DNA of 5,152 nucleotides from Gemmatimonadota bacterium. GTDB taxonomy: Bacteria; Gemmatimonadota; Gemmatimonadetes; Gemmatimonadales; GWC2-71-9. The number at the start of each line of letters is the position of its first letter. Position 1 is the first letter of the stretch. The position numbers and the translations under genes were made by a program. This document shows, one piece after another, positions 1-5,032 of this stretch. The notes beneath the pieces are model-generated. The model did no database searches. It saw only the letters and a program-made list of their open reading frames with translations, and was not told where the DNA came from. The stretch covers positions 1 through 5,152 of the forward strand of contig QHUE01000014.1 in the NCBI GenBank assembly GCA_003221825.1, in the 5' to 3' direction.

Positions 1-1234
1 CGACGATGTGATTGGGATCGTTCGGATCGATCCACATCGCGCGATGGTCGACGTGAATGCCGACGGTCGCGTTGCCGATCGTCTTGCCGCCGTCATTCGA
101 ATAGTTCACTGGCGTGGACGACCAGTAGACGCGGTTAGCGTCTTTCGGATCGACGCGCACCTGGGAGTAATAGAAGGGGCGCACGTTGTTGCCGTTCATC
201 TTTTCCCAGGTCGCGCCGCCATCGGCCGAGCGATACAGGCCGGAAGGACGCGTCTGCGCCGGCTTGCCGGCGCCACCCTGGGCATTGGCGTTCGTGTCGG
301 CCTCGACCATCAGGTAGATCACTTTCGGATCCGAGGCTGCGATCGCGATGTCGATGCGCCCTTTGGTCGTCGTGGGGAGACCGCCGCCCTTCACTTCGGT
401 CCACGTCTTGCCGCCGTCGGTCGTCTTCCAGAGGGCGCTGCCGGGTCCACCACTATTAAGGAAGTAGGGCCCGCGCATGCGCTGCCAGCTCGCGGCGAAG
501 AGCACTTCGGGATTGGATGGATCCATCGCGACGTCGATGAAGCCGGCACGGTCGGACACGAACTTGATGAGCTGCCACGTCTGCCCACCGTCGGTCGTCT
601 TGTAGAGGCCGCGCTCGGGGTTCGCCGACCACGGCTGACCGAGCGCCGCGACGTAGACGATGTTGGGATTCGTCGGATGCACGACGATGCGGCCGATCGC
701 GCCCGACTTCTCCAGTCCGACGCGCTTCCACGTCAGCCCGCCATCGGTGGACTTGAAGATGCCGCACCCCGGCGAGATCGTGTTGCGCGAGTCCTCTTCG
801 CCGGTCCCGGCCCACACCTGCATGGTGTCCGACGGGGCGATCGCCAATTCGCCCATCGAGACGCAGCGCTCGTTGTCGAACACCGGACGGAACGTCGTGC
901 CGGCGTTGGTCGTCTTCCAGATTCCTCCCGCTGCCGCCGCGACGAAGAACGTGCGCGACGGGCTCGGAATGCCGGCGACGCTCGACACGCGGCCGCCCAT
1001 GTTCGCGGGGCCGATGTTGCGCCAGCGGAATCCGGCGAGCAGCGTCGAGTCCAGAGTGATGCCTCCACCGCTCGGCACGCCCGTTGTCACGGTGACGTTG
1101 CTGGGAGCAGGACGTTGGGGACGGGGGAGCGGGCGTTGCGCGGGTTGCGGCGGTGGTGCAGGGGGATTCTGCGTCAACACTGGTGCGGCGATGACGGTGA
1201 GGACGGCGGCAGCCGCCCACAGGCGCTGGGACAT
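1..1234 (-). CDS. Exported BNR/Asp-box repeat (VPS10/sortilin-like) beta-propeller protein, 3' end outside window
   Basis: Reading the minus strand from ATG at 1234 gives 411 uninterrupted residues with no stop before the window edge. Residues 1-22 are a signal peptide (MSQR, then a hydrophobic stretch ending near APVLTQ), followed by a Pro-rich linker at about 23-44. The propeller begins at FRWRNIGPANMGGRV (69-83). Asp-box motifs (S/T-x-D-x-G-x-T-W) occur at 108-115 (TTNAGTTF, Asp replaced), 162-169, 213-220, 271-278, 336-343, and a degenerate one at 379-386 (SNDGGKTI), 43-65 residues apart as expected for blades. Family-typical stretches are GRIVVHPTNPNIVYVAALG (181-199), YYSQVRVDP (355-363) and the HVDHRAMWIDPNDP region (394-407). 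Relatives are annotated as glycosyl hydrolase, exo-sialidase-like or sortilin-domain proteins and usually run to about 1000 residues, so more than half is probably missing. The enzymatic activity of this family is largely unproven, so a secreted or periplasmic propeller is the safe call. It is divergent from the barrel gene at 1362. Confidence 0.93.
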   Translation of the reverse strand, partial: MSQRLWAAAAVLTVIAAPVLTQNPPAPPPQPAQRPLPRPQRPAPSNVTVTTGVPSGGGITLDSTLLAGFRWRNIGPANMGGRVSSVAGIPSPSRTFFVAAAAGGIWKTTNAGTTFRPVFDNERCVSMGELAIAPSDTMQVWAGTGEEDSRNTISPGCGIFKSTDGGLTWKRVGLEKSGAIGRIVVHPTNPNIVYVAALGQPWSANPERGLYKTTDGGQTWQLIKFVSDRAGFIDVAMDPSNPEVLFAASWQRMRGPYFLNSGGPGSALWKTTDGGKTWTEVKGGGLPTTTKGRIDIAIAASDPKVIYLMVEADTNANAQGGAGKPAQTRPSGLYRSADGGATWEKMNGNNVRPFYYSQVRVDPKDANRVYWSSTPVNYSNDGGKTIGNATVGIHVDHRAMWIDPNDPNHIV

Positions 1235-1239
1235 GACGG

Positions 1240-1244
1240 CCCTC
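1240..1244 (-). promoter_or_regulatory. Ribosome binding site of the BNR-repeat gene
   Basis: The minus strand reads GAGGG five bases before the ATG at 1234. This supports 1234 as the start, as does the signal peptide that begins directly at that Met. I saw no convincing -35/-10 pair for this gene in the 127-bp divergent region. Confidence 0.55.
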
Positions 1245-1299
1245 AGTCGATGATTGTGAGTGTTGGAATCGTGCAGTGAAGGGAGTACGAATGGAAGGC

Positions 1300-1328
1300 T
1301 TGCGCCGTTGAATCCCGACAATTAAACT
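1300..1328 (+). promoter_or_regulatory. Candidate promoter for the beta-barrel gene
   Basis: TTGCGC (1300-1305) is separated by 17 bases from TAAACT (1323-1328). The -10 matches TATAAT at 4 of 6 positions and the -35 matches TTGACA at 3 of 6. The region around 1311-1328 is the most AT-rich part of the divergent spacer. Transcription would begin near 1335, giving a leader of about 27 bases. The match is weak alone. The same TTGCGC-17-TAnAnT arrangement occurs before the coiled-coil gene. An inverted repeat, GTTGAA (1307-1312) and TTCAAC (1338-1343), brackets the -10. Confidence 0.3.
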
Positions 1329-1352
1329 CGGCTTTCCTTCAACCAGATTGCT

Positions 1353-1357
1353 GGGGG
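1353..1357 (+). promoter_or_regulatory. G-run ribosome binding site of the beta-barrel gene
   Basis: GGGGG lies four bases before the ATG at 1362. It is a poor match to AGGAGG, but the coiled-coil gene also has a G-run in the equivalent place. The ATG opens directly into a canonical signal peptide, which fixes the start better than this site does. Confidence 0.4.
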
Positions 1358-1361
1358 CGCA

Positions 1362-2120
1362 ATGCGGAGAAGTTTGTTTGGATCACTCGCTGTTATTGGC
1401 GTTCTCGTTACAGACCCTCTCACAGCACAAGAACGATTCGACATATCGGTCTACCCCTACGCCACCGCGCATCGTGGCGAATGGGAGTTGGAAGGGCATA
1501 TCAACTACACGAGCCGCGGGACGAGCACCTTTGGTGGGACTGTAGCCCCGACCCAGGGCCAGTGGCGCTTTACCGCCGAGGTGTCGCGCGGGATCACCGA
1601 TCATTGGGAGCTGGCCGGCTACCTCCTCGGCGCCCAGGTGCCGGGGATGGGGCTCGAGTACGCGGGATGGCGGCTGCGGTCGCGCATGCGTGCGCCGGAG
1701 TCCTGGCGCCTCCCGGTAGATGTCGGATTCAGCGCCGAGTACGAGACGGCGCGGCCGGCGTTCAGTGAGAGCGCCCGAACGGCGGAGCTGACGGCGGTGT
1801 TCGAGCGGCGGTTTGGGAGTTTGCAGCTGATCGCCGATCCCACGTTCGAACGCGATCTCGCGGGTCCCGAGCACGAGTGGGAGTTCGAGCCGCGGGCGCG
1901 GGTGGGCGTAGATGTCAGCAAGGTCGTGACGCTGGGGTTCGAGTGGTACGGCTCATTCAGCGAGGTGAGTCAGAAGCACCAGTACTATCCCACCGCCGAT
2001 CTGCGGCTTGGCGATGACATGACACTGCATCTTGGCGTCGGCTTGGGCGGGACCTCGGCGGGTGACCGCCTTGTCTTCAAGACTCGCTTCGAGATGCCCC
2101 TCGGCGGCGAGAAAAACTAG
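1362..2120 (+). CDS. Exported beta-barrel outer-membrane-type protein of unknown substrate
   Basis: The 252-residue product begins with a signal peptide (MRRSL, hydrophobic 5-18, likely cleavage after LTA at 20-22, before QERF). The mature part has no hydrophobic helix. It shows alternating polar/aromatic beta-strand segments typical of small outer-membrane barrels: GEWELEGHINYTSRG (39-53), WRFTAEVSRGITDHWELAGYLLG (68-90), DVGFSAEYE (120-128), LQLIADPTFERDL (154-166), FEPRARVGVDVSKVVTLGFEWYGSF (175-199) and MTLHLGVGLGGTSAGDRLVFKTRFEM (220-245). The layout, including the aspartate-capped final hairpin (GTSAGDRLVFK), resembles uncharacterised proteobacterial outer-membrane proteins near the 'MetA-pathway of phenol degradation' barrel group; that likeness is from memory, not a search. 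It ends in PLGGEKN rather than the usual C-terminal Phe of barrels, and has no Cys. Role unknown: a porin, transporter or surface protein all fit. It is divergent from the BNR gene, and a hairpin 20 bases past the stop separates it from the next gene. Confidence 0.82.
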   Translation: MRRSLFGSLAVIGVLVTDPLTAQERFDISVYPYATAHRGEWELEGHINYTSRGTSTFGGTVAPTQGQWRFTAEVSRGITDHWELAGYLLGAQVPGMGLEYAGWRLRSRMRAPESWRLPVDVGFSAEYETARPAFSESARTAELTAVFERRFGSLQLIADPTFERDLAGPEHEWEFEPRARVGVDVSKVVTLGFEWYGSFSEVSQKHQYYPTADLRLGDDMTLHLGVGLGGTSAGDRLVFKTRFEMPLGGEKN

Positions 2121-2140
2121 CTAAGTGACATTTGGGGACT

Positions 2141-2164
2141 TCATGCGTCCCAGTGGACGCGTGA
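2141..2164. repeat. Ten-base-pair inverted repeat after the barrel gene and before the coiled-coil promoter candidate
   Basis: TCATGCGTCC (2141-2150), a CAGT loop, then GGACGCGTGA (2155-2164). All positions pair except one G-U (2144/2161). It starts 20 bases after the barrel stop. No T-run follows on either strand, so it is not a standard intrinsic terminator. It could end or protect the barrel transcript. It could equally be an operator-like dyad, since it lies 11 bases upstream of a possible -35 at 2176. Confidence 0.6.
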
Positions 2165-2175
2165 GGTCGGTCACG

Positions 2176-2204
2176 TTGCGCTTTGCATATTCGATTCCTA
2201 CATT
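2176..2204 (+). promoter_or_regulatory. Candidate promoter for the coiled-coil gene
   Basis: TTGCGC (2176-2181), a 17-base spacer, and TACATT (2199-2204; 4 of 6 with TATAAT). The spacer includes the AT-rich TTTGCATATTCGATT stretch. Transcription would begin near 2211, leaving a leader of about 110 bases. The score against the consensus is modest. The support is its exact parallel to the pair at 1300-1328 and its position in the least GC-rich part of the gap. Confidence 0.28.
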
Positions 2205-2222
2205 GTTCGCGGCACTCATGCA

Positions 2223-2237
2223 GTCCCAGGCTGGGAC
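2223..2237. repeat. Perfect 7-bp dyad, operator-like
   Basis: GTCCCAG, one central G, CTGGGAC. The one-base centre is too tight for a full RNA hairpin, though five pairs with a five-base loop are possible, so a dimeric regulator site is a reasonable reading. It would lie about 12-26 bases after the proposed transcription start. Its left arm GTCCCAG also occurs at 2147-2153, inside the hairpin at 2141-2164. Confidence 0.4.
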
Positions 2238-2296
2238 CGCGCCCCCCCCGCCCTCACTGATTCATCTATACGTGCCCACGGACCCGCTGTCTGGAG

Positions 2297-2313
2297 CCCT
2301 CCTAACGGGGGGA
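2297..2313 (+). promoter_or_regulatory. G-run ribosome binding site of the coiled-coil gene, able to fold into a local hairpin
   Basis: GGGGGGA (2307-2313) lies seven bases before the ATG at 2321 and is the only Shine-Dalgarno candidate there. Directly upstream, CCCTCC (2297-2302) can pair with all six Gs (five G-C and one G-U) across a four-base UAAC loop (2303-2306), hiding the site. A run of eight Cs (2242-2249) could compete for the same Gs. The presence of the site is seen; control by folding is inferred. Confidence 0.5.
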
Positions 2314-2320
2314 TCGGATC

Positions 2321-4969
2321 ATGGCCGCCTGGACCATATTCGGTCGCGAAACGACCGCTGAGCAACTACCTGCCGAATTGCGCGCGATCCTCGCTGAAAT
2401 GAAGCGTGAGCGCGTCGCCTTTGAGGCCCTGACCACCGCCGCCCGCGACTCCGGTCAGAGCCTGTCGCAGCTCATGCAGCCGCTCACCGAGGCGCAGAAG
2501 GTCGTGAGCGAACTGCAGGGGCGCGTCAAATCGTTGGAGCGGCTCGTGCCCGTACTCGCGACGCTCGACGAACAGACCGAGAACGTCTCGAAGTCGCAGC
2601 GGCGCACCGAGACGCAGCTCACCCAGAACTCCGACAGCGCCAAACAGCTGCGCACCGAGATCGACGAGCTGCGTGGCGTGCTCGAGCAGGCGCTGGCGCT
2701 GAAAAACGACGTGGCCGGCTTCCTCGAGCTGGGCGGCGGGTTCAAGGCGCTGCGGATGGATGCCGACACCTTGAGCGGCGCGGTCCGGGAACTCACGAAC
2801 GGCTTCGATCAAGTGCGCGCGCGGCAGGAAGAGCTCCGCAAGTCGAGCGAGGCTGTTGCCGCGCGGTTCGGCGCGTTTGAGGAGCGGCAGGTGAATTCGC
2901 AGCGCAGCGTTAGCGAAACCGAGTCGCGCGCCGCGACGGTCGGCCAGACGCTGAAGGATCTCTCGGCAGCCGCGGCCGAAGCGGTGCAAACCAAGCGGCA
3001 GCTCACCACGCTGAAGGCCTTGGCCGACGGCGTCTCTCAGAAGGTCACGGCCCTCGAGTCGCAGCGCGAGGTCGTCGAGCGCGCGACCAGCGAGGTCGGC
3101 AAGCTCCACGAGCTCATGCGCGACGTCGAAGCGAAGATCCGCCGTCACGAGGAAAGCGCGAAGGGGCTCAAGGACCTCGAGTCGAAAGTCGGGGAGCTCA
3201 AAGGGCTGCATGCCGAGGTGCTGGAGCGCACGACCGAGATCAACGCCAACCATGTCGCCGTAAAACAGGCCGATGACGAGCTGCGCGCCCGTCTGACGGC
3301 GCTGCGCGACGACGTGCAACGCGCCGTGAAGCGGTTCGAGCTCGAGAACCAGGGGCTCGATGCCGTCGGACAGCGGATCGTCGATATGCGCGGCGGGCTG
3401 ACGGCGATGGAAGGCCGGTTCAAGGTGTTGGAGGAGTCGAGCCGTTCCATCACCGACGTCAACTCCAAAGCGGACGGCCTGGCGACGCAGCTCGAGAGCA
3501 TCGCCGAAAACGTGGCACTGCTCGGCTCCCAGGCCGAGCGCGTGCGCGTGATGGAAACGAACACCGGCCGGTTGGGCAGCACGGTCGAAGAAATGACGCA
3601 GCGGGTGGCGCAACTTGAGAAGTCAAGCCCGGGCGTGAAGGCGGCGCTGGAAGATGTCGCGATGCTCAGGGGCACACACGAATCGGTTCGAGGCGCGCTG
3701 GAGCAGGTGGAGGGTGCCGCCGACGAGATGGCGCGCGTGCTCGAGCAGCAGTCAGGCACCAAGGCGTGGCTCTCCGGCGTAACCGACCAAATCAAGGCAC
3801 TCCGTGTCGAGCTGGCTGCAATCGAGGATCTGAAGCCCTCCGTCGAGTCGGTCCGTGGCGAAGCCGATCGCCTGTCACAGGCGATGGGACAGATCGACGC
3901 GCGCAGCCGCATGGTGGACGACTTGAACAAGCGGCTGACCGATCTCACCACCCTCGGCACGCAGCTCGACGAGCGGAGCCGTGAGCTGGTGACACGCATG
4001 GCGGGTGCCGATGAGCGCTTTGCCGCGCTGGCCGCCCGGGCGGAGGAAGCCGCGCGGATCGAAAAGCTCGTGCCGGCGGCGGTGGCGACGGTCGAGCGCG
4101 CGGAGCGACGCGTCGGAGAGATCGACACGACGGTGACGACGCTCGAATCACGCGCCCACAACCTCGAGAGCCTGGCCGAGCGCACACGCGCGCTGGGTCA
4201 GGAGCTCGAGCTCAAACAGTCGGCGCTCGACAAGGCGACGGAGCATCTGGACCGGGTGGCCCAGCTGCGCGAGCAAGCGGCGACGGCCGCACAACAGCTG
4301 GAAGAGCGCTCGTCACAGCTGGGCACCACGGTCACGACGGCCGGCAACCGGCTGCTCGAGCTGACGGCGACGCTGGACGAGCTAGACAATCGCGCGGGCG
4401 GCTTGCGCTTCGCGCAGAAGCGGATGGCGCAATTCGAGGAGCGGCTCGCCAAGTGGGAGGCGGTCGAATCGCAGCTCACGCGAGCGCTCGAGCAGATGAA
4501 TCAGCGCCAGGCGACGGTCGACGCGATGCAGGCCGACATGCACCGGCTGTACGAAGTTGCCGAGAAGACGACGGATGATGTGCGGTCGATCGCGGCCGCG
4601 CGCGAGGAAGTCGGCGAGACGCGTGCGATGCTCGAGACCGTGCTCAGCATGGTGACGCACGTCCACGACGCGGCGAACACGCTCGATCACCGCAAGCGCC
4701 AGGTGGAGCAGGCGGAGGAGCGGCTGGCCCGCGTCGAGGCGATGTTGGCGGAAATGCAGGCCGGGCTGGAGCAGCTCTCGAGTCAGAAAGCGCTGATCGA
4801 TCAGGCGGTCACACAGGCCGGCGCGCTCGCGTTTCAGACGAAGCAGGCGGAGGCGTTGATCGCCACGCTGCAGACCGAGCGCGAAATCACGGACAAGGTG
4901 CGCACCGCCGTCACGCAGGTCCGTGAGGAGCGGCGGACGGAGGAGCGGCCGACGAAGAAGAGCGCGTAA
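2321..4969 (+). CDS. Large cytoplasmic coiled-coil rod protein of unknown function
   Basis: The product has 882 residues. Start ATG 2321 is chosen because of the G-run seven bases upstream and because the N-terminus MAAWTIFGRETTAEQLPAEL opens straight into the first helix. There is no signal peptide, membrane segment, Walker A/B motif or other catalytic motif. Nearly the whole chain is Glu/Gln/Ala/Leu/Arg-rich helix with Leu/Val at heptad-like spacing. It has no Cys, one Tyr (744), three Trp (4, 483, 712) and only seven Pro (17, 54, 77, 437, 506, 585, 877), leaving Pro-free runs of about 359 (78-436) and 291 (586-876) residues. Pro 77, 437, 506 and 585 each lie in a shared motif, (L/I)E(R/K/D)(L/S)xP. 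A short Gly patch (138-140) is one possible hinge. The C-terminus is basic and Lys-tipped (RRTEERPTKKSA). Such proteins are often mislabelled as SMC-like or chromosome segregation proteins; without ATPase heads that is not supported here. Scaffold, spacer or filament-forming roles are plausible. It is apparently monocistronic. Confidence 0.9.
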   Translation: MAAWTIFGRETTAEQLPAELRAILAEMKRERVAFEALTTAARDSGQSLSQLMQPLTEAQKVVSELQGRVKSLERLVPVLATLDEQTENVSKSQRRTETQLTQNSDSAKQLRTEIDELRGVLEQALALKNDVAGFLELGGGFKALRMDADTLSGAVRELTNGFDQVRARQEELRKSSEAVAARFGAFEERQVNSQRSVSETESRAATVGQTLKDLSAAAAEAVQTKRQLTTLKALADGVSQKVTALESQREVVERATSEVGKLHELMRDVEAKIRRHEESAKGLKDLESKVGELKGLHAEVLERTTEINANHVAVKQADDELRARLTALRDDVQRAVKRFELENQGLDAVGQRIVDMRGGLTAMEGRFKVLEESSRSITDVNSKADGLATQLESIAENVALLGSQAERVRVMETNTGRLGSTVEEMTQRVAQLEKSSPGVKAALEDVAMLRGTHESVRGALEQVEGAADEMARVLEQQSGTKAWLSGVTDQIKALRVELAAIEDLKPSVESVRGEADRLSQAMGQIDARSRMVDDLNKRLTDLTTLGTQLDERSRELVTRMAGADERFAALAARAEEAARIEKLVPAAVATVERAERRVGEIDTTVTTLESRAHNLESLAERTRALGQELELKQSALDKATEHLDRVAQLREQAATAAQQLEERSSQLGTTVTTAGNRLLELTATLDELDNRAGGLRFAQKRMAQFEERLAKWEAVESQLTRALEQMNQRQATVDAMQADMHRLYEVAEKTTDDVRSIAAAREEVGETRAMLETVLSMVTHVHDAANTLDHRKRQVEQAEERLARVEAMLAEMQAGLEQLSSQKALIDQAVTQAGALAFQTKQAEALIATLQTEREITDKVRTAVTQVREERRTEERPTKKSA

Positions 4970-4984
4970 CGTCGGCACCTATCG

Positions 4985-5032
4985 AAACACGAAGCCCCGC
5001 AGTGGACATCCGCTGCGGGGCTTTGTGTTTTT
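4985..5032 (+). terminator. Strong intrinsic terminator of the coiled-coil gene, probably shared by the convergent gene
   Basis: The arms 4985-5002 (AAACACGAAGCCCCGCAG) and 5013-5030 (CTGCGGGGCTTTGTGTTT) pair over 18 positions with one G-U (4991/5024). GG/CC inside the loop can lengthen the stem. The GC core AGCCCCGCAG is followed by T-rich sequence ending in TTTTT at 5028-5032. It starts 15 bases after the coiled-coil stop. The right arm touches the stop codon of the minus-strand gene at 5031-5033, so that transcript also makes the hairpin, though with only a short T-run (TTTCG) after it. Confidence 0.93.

Noticed and set aside
456..1220. 254-residue minus-strand open frame overlapping the BNR gene in another frame
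   Set aside because: It is the +1-type shadow of the real frame, rich in Arg/His, with no motif. The BNR frame is open over the whole region and reads a known family.
8..1279. 423-residue plus-strand open frame opposite the BNR gene
   Set aside because: The minus strand over the same bases encodes regular Asp-box repeats and a signal peptide. The plus-strand product is Arg/His/Asp-rich with no recognisable fold and is an antisense shadow of GC-rich coding sequence.
1291..1311. Six-codon open frame MEGLRR with GGGAG five bases upstream, considered as a leader peptide
   Set aside because: It overlaps the putative -35 of the barrel gene, so it would lie upstream of the transcript start, and there is no attenuator structure after it. 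A six-codon frame is expected by chance.
2125..2361. 78-residue open frame in the gap, starting at GTG and overlapping the rod gene start
   Set aside because: No ribosome site before the GTG at 2125, it crosses both dyads and the C8 run, its composition is not protein-like, and it overlaps the well-supported start at 2321. The gap reads better as a regulatory leader.
2366..3613. 415-residue antisense open frame inside the coiled-coil gene
   Set aside because: Antisense frames over Glu/Gln/Leu/Arg-rich GC-biased coiled coils stay open by codon bias. The product is a His/Leu/Arg/Gln-rich low-information string with no domain. A tempting 'hidden gene' with no positive evidence.
3145..4185. 346-residue Ser/Arg-rich antisense open frame inside the coiled-coil gene
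   Set aside because: Same cause: the Ser/Arg richness is the complement of the Glu/Leu/Ala codons of the sense gene. No start signal or motif.
2321..4969. SMC/chromosome-segregation ATPase identity for the rod protein
   Set aside because: No Walker A, signature or Walker B motif at either end and no globular hinge domain in the middle. The only resemblance is coiled-coil composition.
4382..4978. 198-residue antisense open frame over the 3' end of the rod gene
   Set aside because: Arg/Leu/His-rich shadow that begins next to the terminator, with no Shine-Dalgarno and no recognisable domain.
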